Shown: positions 51,998 through 59,976 of the stretch, piece after piece
Layout of the letters: each line of letters begins with the position of its first letter
Numbering within the stretch: the stretch's first letter is position 1
DNA from: Burkholderiales bacterium
Lineage (GTDB): Bacteria; Pseudomonadota; Gammaproteobacteria; Burkholderiales; Casimicrobiaceae
Length of the DNA stretch: 64,000 nucleotides
Assembly (NCBI GenBank): GCA_015075645.1
Contig: JABTUF010000004.1
Location: 609,445-673,444, forward strand
Direction of reading: 5' to 3'
Translations under genes and position numbers: made by a program
Notes under the pieces: model-generated
The model's input: only the letters and a program-made list of their open reading frames with translations
What the model was told of the DNA's origin: nothing
Database searches by the model: none

Positions 51998-53818
51998 ATG
52001 TTGCGCCGTGCGGAATCTGCCGCCTCCAGCAAGGGCCTGCGGCTGGCGCGCAAGGCCTGGCAACTGCTGCACCAGGACGCCCCGCGCTCGATCGAGTGCG
52101 CACGCCGCGCGCTCGCGCAGGCGGTGGCCGAGCGCGACGTGCCTGGCCAGGCCTGGGCCCGCCTGGCGATCGGCTACCACCTGCTGTACTTCGGCACGCC
52201 GGCCCAGGCGGCGCCGGAGCTCACCGCTGCGCAGCGGCTGTTCGATTCGTTCGGCGAGCGCGCCGGCCACATCCTGGCCGGCGCCGGACTGGCACGCGGC
52301 CTGTGGCGCGAGGGGCGCTTCGCGGCCGCAATCGACCACGTGCTGCCGCTGCGCGAAGAGGGCCTCTCGGTGTTGCAGCACGAGCAGCGCGGCGTGCTGC
52401 TGAACACCATCGCCGGCTGCTATTCGGCGCAGGGCCGCTCGGAACAGGCCTTCGCCTACATGTACCAGGCGCTGCGCGACTCCGGGCCCACGCACGGGCA
52501 CGGTTTCGACGCCGTACTGCATTGCAATCTCGCGCACGAGCTGCTGCAGATCGGCGACTACCACGAGGCGCTGCGCCACCTCGATCAGGGTATCGCGCGC
52601 TGCCATGCGCTGCGCAACCCGCGCCTGCTCGGCGTGCTGCTGGTCAACCGCGTGATCTGCCTGACCGAGCTCGGCCGCGCGCAAGAGGCCATGCTCGACG
52701 TGCTGCGCGTGCGCGAGCTGCCCACCGGCGTGGACGGCCGCGGCACGATGGGCGCCAGCTTCGAGACGCTGGCCATCGCCGCGCTGCGCGCCGGCGAGCT
52801 CGCCGCCGGCCGCGAGCTGGTCGAACTGGCGCGTCGGGCGCCGCATGCCGACATCCCCGACGAGCATGTGGAGCTCGCGGTGGCCGGCGCGCTGCTGGCC
52901 GGCCTGGAGGGCCGCTGGGTCGACGCGCTGCGCGAGCTCGATCCGGTGCTGGCGCAGGTCAGCGCCGACGATGGCGAGGCCGCCGAAGGCCTCAGCCTGC
53001 GCGTGCGCTGCCTGTACCTGCAGATCCGCGCCGAGATCCTCGAGCACCTCGGCGACACCGTGCAGGCGCTGGCACAGCTGCGCCTGTGGCAGCAGTTGCA
53101 CGTGGCGCGCGCGCACCTCGCCTCGCGGGCGCGCTACCAGGCGGCGGCGCTGCAGACCGAGCTGATGCGGCTGCAGCACAAGCTCGACGAGCAGGCGTCC
53201 GAGCGCCGCGCCACCGAGCGCGCACGGGCCGAACTCGAAGCGGCCAATGCGCAGTTGTCGCGCAAGATCGCCGAGGTCGAGTCGCTGCAGGCCGCGCTGA
53301 AGGAGCAGGCGGTGCGCGACGCCCTCACCGGCCTGTTCAACCGGCGCTACCTGAACGAAACCCTGCCCACCGCGTTCGCGCTGGCGCAGCGCGAACACCA
53401 GCCGCTCGCGGTCGCGGTGATCGACTTCGACCACTTCAAGGCGGTGAACGACCGCTACGGCCATACCGCCGGCGACACGCTGCTGGCCGCTTTCGGGCAG
53501 CTGCTGGCGTCGCACTGCCGCAAGAGCGACGTGGCCTGCCGCTACGGCGGCGAAGAGTTCTGTCTGCTGATGCCGCGCACCGATGCCGCCACCGCGCGGC
53601 GCAAGGTGGCCGCGCTGCTGGCACTGTGGCAGCAGCAACGGTTCGAGCTCGACGCCGAGATGGTGTCGGGTTTGAGCTTCTCGGCCGGCGTGTCCGACTC
53701 CAAGCGCGCGCCGCTGTCGCCGCAGATGCTGCTCGAGCACGCCGACCAGCAACTGCTCGCGGCCAAGCACGCCGGCCGCTGCCGCGTGCTGGCCGACAGC
53801 GCGCTCGCCGCGCCCTGA
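51998..53818 (+). CDS. Diguanylate cyclase with N-terminal TPR-like domain
   Basis: 606 residues without membrane segments. Residues ~20-380 are helical repeats of TPR type (LLNTIAGCYSAQGRSEQAFA, LAHELLQIGDYHEALRHLDQ). A coiled coil follows at ~400-450. The C-terminal GGDEF domain has DALTGLFNRRYLNE, FDHFKAVNDRYGHTAGD and the active site as GGEEF (RYGGEEF). The product-inhibition site RxxD is present as RKSD, five residues before GGEEF. It makes cyclic di-GMP; the signal read by the TPR part is unknown. Confidence 0.93.
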   Translation: MLRRAESAASSKGLRLARKAWQLLHQDAPRSIECARRALAQAVAERDVPGQAWARLAIGYHLLYFGTPAQAAPELTAAQRLFDSFGERAGHILAGAGLARGLWREGRFAAAIDHVLPLREEGLSVLQHEQRGVLLNTIAGCYSAQGRSEQAFAYMYQALRDSGPTHGHGFDAVLHCNLAHELLQIGDYHEALRHLDQGIARCHALRNPRLLGVLLVNRVICLTELGRAQEAMLDVLRVRELPTGVDGRGTMGASFETLAIAALRAGELAAGRELVELARRAPHADIPDEHVELAVAGALLAGLEGRWVDALRELDPVLAQVSADDGEAAEGLSLRVRCLYLQIRAEILEHLGDTVQALAQLRLWQQLHVARAHLASRARYQAAALQTELMRLQHKLDEQASERRATERARAELEAANAQLSRKIAEVESLQAALKEQAVRDALTGLFNRRYLNETLPTAFALAQREHQPLAVAVIDFDHFKAVNDRYGHTAGDTLLAAFGQLLASHCRKSDVACRYGGEEFCLLMPRTDAATARRKVAALLALWQQQRFELDAEMVSGLSFSAGVSDSKRAPLSPQMLLEHADQQLLAAKHAGRCRVLADSALAAP

Positions 53819-53849
53819 CACCCCGGCGCCGAAGGCGCTTCGGAGGGCC

Positions 53850-54275
53850 TCAACTGGCTTTGTACGTCGTCAGGTGGATGCTGGTCTCGGTGGCGCCGAT
53901 GCCCTTGATCAGCCGCAGCCGCTCGAGCACCTGGCCGAGCTCGGTGAGATTCGACGAGCGGATCTCGGCCAGAAGATCCCAGCGGCCGTTGGTGTCGTGC
54001 ACCGCGGCCACGCCGGGCTCGCCGAGCAGCGCGGCGATCACCTTGCGCATCTGGTTGCCTTCGACCGCGATGCTGGTCCACGCCTTGATCTCGTTGGGCT
54101 GCGTGTCGGGTTTGAGCCGCACCGTGTAGCCGGTGATCACGCCGCTGTCTTCGAGCCGCGTGATGCGGTTCTTCACCGTGCCGCGCGACACGCCGAGCTG
54201 GTGCGCCAGCGTGGCCACCGTGCTGCGCGCGTTGCTGCGCAGCAGGCCGACCAGCCGGTGGTCGAGCGAGTCCAT
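53850..54275 (-). CDS. Lrp/AsnC-family transcriptional regulator
   Basis: 141 residues. N-terminal helix-turn-helix (LDHRLVGLLRSNARSTVATL, VSRGTVKNRITRLEDSGVIT) and C-terminal RAM domain (AWTSIAVEGNQMRKVIAALL, AVHDTNGRWDLLAEIRSSNL). The ATG at 54275 matches the family start better than one at 54311. It diverges from the ornithine cyclodeaminase gene and probably controls it in response to an amino acid. Confidence 0.92.
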   Translation of the reverse strand: MDSLDHRLVGLLRSNARSTVATLAHQLGVSRGTVKNRITRLEDSGVITGYTVRLKPDTQPNEIKAWTSIAVEGNQMRKVIAALLGEPGVAAVHDTNGRWDLLAEIRSSNLTELGQVLERLRLIKGIGATETSIHLTTYKAS

Positions 54276-54282
54276 GCAGCAA

Positions 54283-54311
54283 AGTGTCAATGCACCCTGC
54301 CGAAATGTCAA
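54283..54311. promoter_or_regulatory. Direct repeats in the Lrp/ocd divergent region
   Basis: AGTGTCAA at 54283-54290 and AATGTCAA at 54304-54311 are direct repeats 21 bp apart, two helical turns, just upstream of the regulator start. They could be half-sites for the Lrp-type protein. Confidence 0.35.
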
Positions 54312-54397
54312 CTAACCGCGCGATTCGATGCGTTGTTGATGCTTTTGCTTGAACGCGGTCGCTCGAACAATGCGACCAAAGGAACCGGCTGCATCCG

Positions 54398-55498
54398 ATG
54401 AACACCCTGCTGCTCAGCCCCCGCGACGTGGCGCAGATCGTGCGCGCGCAAGGCGTGGCCGGTGCGCTGCGCCGTCTGTCCGACGCCATCGAGGCCGACT
54501 TCCGCCGCTGGCACGCGTTCGACAAGAGCGCGCGCGTGGCCAGCCACTCGCGCGACGGCGTGATCGAGCTGATGCCGATCGCCGATGCCACGCGCTACAG
54601 CTTCAAGTACGTTAACGGCCACCCGGCCAACACCCGCGCCGGCCTGCCCACCGTGATGGCGTTCGGCGTGCTCGCCGACGTCGCCACCGGCGCGCCGCTG
54701 CTGCTCAGCGAGCTGACGCTGACCACCGCGCTGCGCACCGCCGCCACCTCGGCGCTCGCGGCGCGCGTGATGGCGCGGCCGGGCTGCCGCACGATGGCCC
54801 TGATCGGCAACGGCGCGCAGGCCGAGTTCCAGGCGCTGGCGTTCCACCACCTGCTGGGCGTGCGCGAGATCCGCCTGTTCGACATCGACCCCGCCGCCAC
54901 CGCGAAGCTGCAGCGCAACCTGCGCCACATGAGCGGCCTCGCGCTGACGCCGTGCGCCAGCGCGGCCGATGCGGCGCGTGAGGCCGACATCGTCACCACC
55001 GCCACCGCCGACAAGACGCGCGCCACCATCGTCACGCCGGACATGCTGGCGCCCGGCGCGCACGTCAACGCCGTCGGCGGCGATTGCCCGGGCAAGACCG
55101 AGCTGCACCCCGACGTGCTGCGCCAGGCGCACGTGGTGGTCGAGTACGAGCCGCAGACGCGCCTGGAGGGCGACATCCAGCAGCTGCCGCCGTCGTTCGC
55201 GGTCACCGAGCTGTGGCAGGTGCTGGCGGGCGCGGCGCCGGGCCGGCGCGACGATCGCCGCTGGACGGTGTTCGACTCGGTCGGCTTCGCGCTCGAGGAT
55301 TTCGCGGCGCTGCGCTGGCTGCACGCGAGCGCGCTCGAACTCGGCCTCGGCACGCCGACGCATCTGGTGCCGACGCAGCGCGACCCGAAAGACCTGTTCG
55401 GTCTGCTCGCGCCGGCTGCATCGGCAAGCGCGGTGCCGCCAGCCGCCCCCGCGCGCGATACGACGGCGGGAGCCCGCGCGCTCGGTGCCGTGGCCTGA
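54398..55498 (+). CDS. Ornithine cyclodeaminase / mu-crystallin family protein
   Basis: 366 residues. Substrate-side segments RYSFKYVNGHPANTRAGLPT and LRTAATSALAARVMARPG; Rossmann motif TMALIGNGAQAEFQALAFHH; and GAHVNAVGGDCPGKTELHPD, close to the motif of true ornithine cyclodeaminases that turn ornithine into proline and ammonia. Related enzymes reduce ketimines or make alanine. The C-terminal ~30 residues are Ala/Pro-rich. The divergent Lrp-type regulator fits an amino-acid substrate. Confidence 0.9.
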   Translation: MNTLLLSPRDVAQIVRAQGVAGALRRLSDAIEADFRRWHAFDKSARVASHSRDGVIELMPIADATRYSFKYVNGHPANTRAGLPTVMAFGVLADVATGAPLLLSELTLTTALRTAATSALAARVMARPGCRTMALIGNGAQAEFQALAFHHLLGVREIRLFDIDPAATAKLQRNLRHMSGLALTPCASAADAAREADIVTTATADKTRATIVTPDMLAPGAHVNAVGGDCPGKTELHPDVLRQAHVVVEYEPQTRLEGDIQQLPPSFAVTELWQVLAGAAPGRRDDRRWTVFDSVGFALEDFAALRWLHASALELGLGTPTHLVPTQRDPKDLFGLLAPAASASAVPPAAPARDTTAGARALGAVA

Positions 55499-55564
55499 AG
55501 GCTGCTGCCGCAGGCTCGCGGCCGGTGGCGATCTCAGGCCGCTCGCAGGCGCGGCCTGTGGTGT

Positions 55565-56575
55565 TCAGCCCGGCGGCAACCGCAGTCGCAGCAGCGCGCG
55601 CACGAAGCCGTGGTCGCTGCGCCAGCGCTCGCGGCCCTCGTGCAGGTGATCGTTGAAGTACTCGACGCGACGCACGTCGCCGATCGCATGGCGCGATTCG
55701 GCCACGAACTCCTCGCTCACCCACACCTGGTCGAGCGTGTCGGGCCAGCCCTGGTAGACGTGCGAGTAGCCCAGGTCGCGCCGCAGGCCGGGCTCGGACT
55801 GCACGTCGGGCGCGTGGTACAGCGCCACGTCGCGCGCCTCGCGGTCGTGCGCCGCGGCACCGGTGGCGGCGATCAGCTGGCTGGTGGCAGCGTGCGGCGC
55901 GTCGTTCAGGTCGCCCAGCAGCAGCAGCGGCTCGCGCGTGCGCTGCAGCACGCCGATCACGATGCGGCGCAGCGCCGCGGCCTCGGCGGCGCGCATCAGC
56001 AGCGAGCGCAGCGTGGCGCGCGTGGCCACCAGCGGATCGTCGCGATCCTCGAGCGGTTCGCCGTCGTCGGTCTGCAGGAACTTCGGGCGCTTCGATTTCA
56101 GGTGCGCCACCAGCACGTGCAGCGGCTGGCCGTGCTTCAGGCGCAGCCGTGCCACCAGCACCGGGCGTTCGAAGCGCGCGTGCACGCCGAGCTCGGGCAC
56201 CGTCACGCCGTCGTGCGGGTCGAACGCCGCCACGCTGTCCACCGATTCGAGCGCCAGGCGCGTCACCAGTCCGACGCGCGGCGTGCCGCTGGCGCCGTGC
56301 TCGGTGCCCGGCGCCAGCACGTGGGTGTAGCGCAGGCCGCTGCGCGCGACCGCCGCCTTCAGCGCCGCCTCGTCCCAGACCTCCTGCACGCCGAGCACGT
56401 CGGCGTTCAGCCGCTCGAACATCGCGCCCAGCCATCGCGTCTTCTGGTCGTACTCGGCGTTGCCGAGCGGCTCCTGGTTGGCGTAGAACGCGCGGCCGGG
56501 CAGCGCCAGGTTCAGCAGGTTGCCGCTGACGACCAAGCAGGTCGCCCAGCCGTTGGCGGCCGGCGCGACGGTCAA
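55565..56575 (-). CDS. Endonuclease/exonuclease/phosphatase family protein
   Basis: About 336 residues of the EEP fold. N-terminal SGNLLNLALPG and the metal Glu in VLGVQEVWDEAAL; central HVLVAHLKSKRP; GDLND in LLLLGDLNDAPH; and the final SDH in RWRSDHGFVRALL. All catalytic segments are present. No secretion signal is obvious. It may be a nuclease or phosphodiesterase. The start is uncertain: TTG 56575 overlaps the stop of the upstream gene (TTGA), with GTG 56581 and a longer start at 56623 as alternatives. Confidence 0.85.
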   Translation of the reverse strand: MTVAPAANGWATCLVVSGNLLNLALPGRAFYANQEPLGNAEYDQKTRWLGAMFERLNADVLGVQEVWDEAALKAAVARSGLRYTHVLAPGTEHGASGTPRVGLVTRLALESVDSVAAFDPHDGVTVPELGVHARFERPVLVARLRLKHGQPLHVLVAHLKSKRPKFLQTDDGEPLEDRDDPLVATRATLRSLLMRAAEAAALRRIVIGVLQRTREPLLLLGDLNDAPHAATSQLIAATGAAAHDREARDVALYHAPDVQSEPGLRRDLGYSHVYQGWPDTLDQVWVSEEFVAESRHAIGDVRRVEYFNDHLHEGRERWRSDHGFVRALLRLRLPPG

Positions 56576-57666
56576 CCCCACACCTCGCCGGCCACCTCGA
56601 CCACGCGCTCGAGCTTGCGCCACTGGTCATCGACCGACAGCGCGTTGCCGTGGTGCGTGCTCGAGAAGCCGCATTGCGGCGACAGGCACAGGTTCTCCAG
56701 CGGCACGCAATGCGCAGCCTCGTCGATGCGGCGCTTGAGGTCGTCCTTGCTCTCCAGTGCACCGACCTTGGTGGTCACCAGGCCGAGCACCACCTTCTTG
56801 CCGCGCGGCAACCGGCGCAGCGGCTCGAAACCACCGGCGCGCGCGCTGTCGAACTCCATGAAGTAGCCGTCGACGTCGGCCGAGAACATCGCCTCGACCA
56901 CCGGGTCGTAGCCGCCCTCGGCGACCCAGGCGCTCTTGAAGTTGCCGCGGCAGGTGTGGATCGTCACCGCCATGTCGGCCGGCCGGTCGCGCAGCGCGGC
57001 GTTGATGGTGTCGGCATAGCGCCGTGGCAGCGTCGACGGGTCGTCACCGTTGCGGCGGCAGTTGTCCTGGATGCGCGGGTCGCACAGGTAGGCGAACGTG
57101 ATGTCGTCGAGCTGCAGGTAACGGCAGCCGGCCGCAGCCAGCTGCGCGATCGCCAGGCGATAGGCCGCGGCGACGTCGGACCAGAACGCGTCGAGCTCCG
57201 GGTACACCGCGGCATCGATCGCCGCGCGGCCGCCGCGCAGGTGCAGCATCGACGGCGACGGGATCGTCATCTTCGGCGTGCGCGCGGTGTGCGCCTTCAG
57301 GAACGCGAAGTCGTCGACCATGATCGGCGCCGGACAGCCGACGCGGCCGGTCACCGTGGCGATCGGCGGCTGCTCCTGGCCCGCCACCTTGAACTTCTCG
57401 CCTTCGTTGGCCTTGACGGTCACGCCGTCGAGCTGCGACAGGAAATCCAGGTGCCACCAGTCGCGGCGAAACTCGCCGTCGGTCACCGCCTGCAGGCCAA
57501 TCTGTTCCTGGCGCCGCACCGCGTCGACGATCGCACGATCTTCGGCCTCGCGCAGCGCGGCGGCGCTCAGCTCGCCACGCTTGCAGCGCGCCCGCAGCGC
57601 GGCGAGCTCGGCCGGACGCAGCAGGCTGCCGACCTGATCGGCACGAAACGGAGGTTTGGCTGGCAT
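56572..57666 (-). CDS. MetE C-terminal-like (cobalamin-independent methionine synthase II family) protein
   Basis: 364 residues covering only the catalytic half of MetE, as in YxjG/MetE-like proteins. FRADQVGSLLRP at the start, TDGEFRRDWWHLDFL, the zinc ligands in TIHTCRGNFKS (His-x-Cys) and LCLSPQCGFSSTHHG (last Cys). Such proteins transfer methyl groups to homocysteine or act on related thiols. The ATG at 57666 is chosen because upstream in-frame sequence overlaps the divergent M20 gene. Stop and next start overlap. Confidence 0.9.
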   Translation of the reverse strand: MPAKPPFRADQVGSLLRPAELAALRARCKRGELSAAALREAEDRAIVDAVRRQEQIGLQAVTDGEFRRDWWHLDFLSQLDGVTVKANEGEKFKVAGQEQPPIATVTGRVGCPAPIMVDDFAFLKAHTARTPKMTIPSPSMLHLRGGRAAIDAAVYPELDAFWSDVAAAYRLAIAQLAAAGCRYLQLDDITFAYLCDPRIQDNCRRNGDDPSTLPRRYADTINAALRDRPADMAVTIHTCRGNFKSAWVAEGGYDPVVEAMFSADVDGYFMEFDSARAGGFEPLRRLPRGKKVVLGLVTTKVGALESKDDLKRRIDEAAHCVPLENLCLSPQCGFSSTHHGNALSVDDQWRKLERVVEVAGEVWG

Positions 57667-57829
57667 CGAACAGACCCTCGCGCAACGTGGCACGGGTGCG
57701 ATCTTGCACCACCGCATCGGGACGCGCCTGCGCGTGGCTGCGGCTACCATGCCGCCTGGGCGCTCGGCGCACGGCTCTGCGCCGAGCGGCGTCGATCGCA
57801 CCCGACGGACACCGACCAAGGAGGCCCCG

Positions 57830-59026
57830 ATGAACGCACCGCTGCCGCTGCCCGCGCTCGACGAGATCCGCGAGCACGAAAACGAGATGGTGGCGCTGCG
57901 GCGCCAGATCCACGCCAACCCCGAGCTGGCCTACGAAGAGCACGCCACCGCCGACCTGGTGGCCGAGCGGCTGCAGCGCTGGGGCTACGAGGTGCACCGC
58001 GGCCTCGGCGGCACCGGCGTGGTCGGCACGCTGCGCGTGGGCAACTCGCCGCGCCACGTGGGCCTGCGCGCCGACATGGACGCGCTGCCGATCGCCGAGA
58101 CCAGCAACAAGCCGTGGGCGAGCAAGGTGTTCGGCAAGATGCACGCCTGCGGCCACGACGGCCACACCGCGATGCTGCTGGCCGCGGCGCGCCACCTGGC
58201 CGCGACGCGCCGCTTCGACGGCCACCTGCACCTGGTGTTCCAGCCCGCCGAGGAAGGCCAGGCCGGCGCCAAGCGCATGCTCGACGACGGCTTCCTGAAG
58301 CTGTTCCCATGCGAGGCGATGTTCGGCATGCACAACATGCCGGGCCTGCCCGAGGGGCGGTTCTCGATCGTGCCCGGCCCGGCGCTGGCCAGCTCCGACA
58401 CCTGCCTGATCACCGTGCGCGGCAAGGGCGGCCACGGCGCGATGCCGCACGTGGCGGTGGACCCGGTGGTGGCCGCGTCGAGCATCGTGATGGCGCTGCA
58501 GACTGTCGTCTCGCGCAACGTGCCACCGCTGGAAATGGGCGTGGTCACCGTCGGCGCCTTCCTGGCCGGCGACGCGCCGAACGTGATCCCCGGCGAGGCC
58601 AAGCTCAGGCTCACGGTGCGCGCGTACAAGCCCGCGGTGCGCGACCTGCTGCAGCAGCGTATCACCGAGATCGCGAACACGCAGGCCGCGGTGTACGGCG
58701 CCAGCGCCGAGGTGGAATACCAGCGCCGCTACCCGATGCTGTACAACCATCCGCAGCAGAGCGCGTTCTGCCAGCGCGTGGTCACCGACTGGCTCGGTGC
58801 CGAAGGCCTGCTCGCCAACGCCGAACCGGTGACCGGAAGCGAAGACTTCGCGTTCTTCCTCGAGCAGGTGCCGGGCTGCTACGTCTTCATCGGCAACGGC
58901 GTCGGCAGCGAGGGTGGCTGCATGGTGCACAACCCGGGGTACGATTTCAACGACCGTGTGCTGCCCACCGGCGCGAGCTACTGGGTACGCATCGCCGAGA
59001 CCTACCTCGATCGCCAGGCTACCTGA
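57830..59026 (+). CDS. M20-family amidohydrolase (hippurate hydrolase / aminoacylase type)
   Basis: 398 residues. Start EMVALRRQIHANPELAYEEH, first metal site RADMDALPI, Cys-Gly-His motif MHACGHDGHTAMLL, catalytic Glu pair in VFQPAEEGQAGAKRML, and the lid residues VRGKGGHGAMPH; the last metal His may be in the C-terminal MVHNPGYDFND. It hydrolyses N-acyl amino acids or related amides in the cytoplasm. AAGGAGG precedes the ATG by 5 bases. Confidence 0.93.
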   Translation: MNAPLPLPALDEIREHENEMVALRRQIHANPELAYEEHATADLVAERLQRWGYEVHRGLGGTGVVGTLRVGNSPRHVGLRADMDALPIAETSNKPWASKVFGKMHACGHDGHTAMLLAAARHLAATRRFDGHLHLVFQPAEEGQAGAKRMLDDGFLKLFPCEAMFGMHNMPGLPEGRFSIVPGPALASSDTCLITVRGKGGHGAMPHVAVDPVVAASSIVMALQTVVSRNVPPLEMGVVTVGAFLAGDAPNVIPGEAKLRLTVRAYKPAVRDLLQQRITEIANTQAAVYGASAEVEYQRRYPMLYNHPQQSAFCQRVVTDWLGAEGLLANAEPVTGSEDFAFFLEQVPGCYVFIGNGVGSEGGCMVHNPGYDFNDRVLPTGASYWVRIAETYLDRQAT

Positions 59027-59033
59027 CATCGAC

Positions 59034-59954
59034 GTGAACCGACCACGCCGCACCCAACCCGGCAAGCTGCCCAGGCCCGGCGCGGCCAAGTCCAAGCCGG
59101 CCGACGCTCCGCCGCCGGTGACGATCACGCTGCGCAACCTCGAGATCCCGCTGCCCGAGGTGATCGAAACCACGCCGGTCGGGTTCGAGGGGTTGATCGT
59201 CTCCGATCCACAGCCGCCGCAACAGCAACCGCAGGCCGCACCCGCCGACCCTGCCGGCCCCGAGGCCGAGCGCGCGGCACAGCGCGCCGCGCGGCGTGCG
59301 CAGGTACGGCGCGATCGCATGCGCAATGCCTCCGACGCGGGCGACACGACCGGCTTCGCCACCACGCTCAGCGAGCCGGTGCTGCGCGAGCTGCCGCCCG
59401 TTGCGGCAGTGGTCGCAGCGCCCGCGACGCCCGCTGCCCAAGAAGCAGGCGATGCGGCGCCGACAGCCGCACCGGCAGCGGCCCCATCGCGCCCGACGGC
59501 TGCACTCGCTGCGGCAACACCACCGGCCGCGATCGCCGCGAGCACGCCGGCCGCAGCGCCGGCCGTGCTGGTGGTCTGTCCGGTCGATGCAGGCGCCAGC
59601 CCGCTGTGCACGCAACTCACGGCGTTCGGGTTCGCGGTACACGCGATGTCGCAGTTGCCCGAGTTGCCGGCGCCGTGGCCGTTCGCCGCTGTGTTCGTCG
59701 ACCTCGCGTGGTCCGATGCCGATGGCAGCGACGGCATCGACCTGTGCAACCAGGCGCGCGAACTCGGCCGCCTGCCGGGTGAGCGCAAGCCGCTGCTGGT
59801 GCTGGTGGCGGAAAAGCTCAGCTCGACCAATCGCGTGCGCGCCGGACTCGCCGGCTGCAACGAGATCATCATCGGCGCGATCACGCGCGGCAGCGTGGCC
59901 AGCGTGCTCGACGCGCGCGGCATCGCGCTGCCCATCGACCCGCGCAACCGCTGA
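59034..59954 (+). CDS. Protein with degenerate receiver-like C-terminal domain
   Basis: 306 residues from GTG 59034. The N-terminal half is Pro/Ala-rich and probably disordered; residues ~185-300 look like a CheY-type receiver (APAVLVVCPVDAGASPLCTQ, WPFAAVFVDLAWSDADGSDG, PLLVLVAEKLSSTNRVRAGL). A phosphoacceptor-like Asp lies in FVDLAW and a Lys in AEKLSS. No output domain. It begins 7 bp after the M20 gene and may be co-transcribed with it. Function unknown. Confidence 0.7.
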   Translation: MNRPRRTQPGKLPRPGAAKSKPADAPPPVTITLRNLEIPLPEVIETTPVGFEGLIVSDPQPPQQQPQAAPADPAGPEAERAAQRAARRAQVRRDRMRNASDAGDTTGFATTLSEPVLRELPPVAAVVAAPATPAAQEAGDAAPTAAPAAAPSRPTAALAAATPPAAIAASTPAAAPAVLVVCPVDAGASPLCTQLTAFGFAVHAMSQLPELPAPWPFAAVFVDLAWSDADGSDGIDLCNQARELGRLPGERKPLLVLVAEKLSSTNRVRAGLAGCNEIIIGAITRGSVASVLDARGIALPIDPRNR

Positions 59955-59976
59955 TGAAGCGCAACCGCGGCACGAG

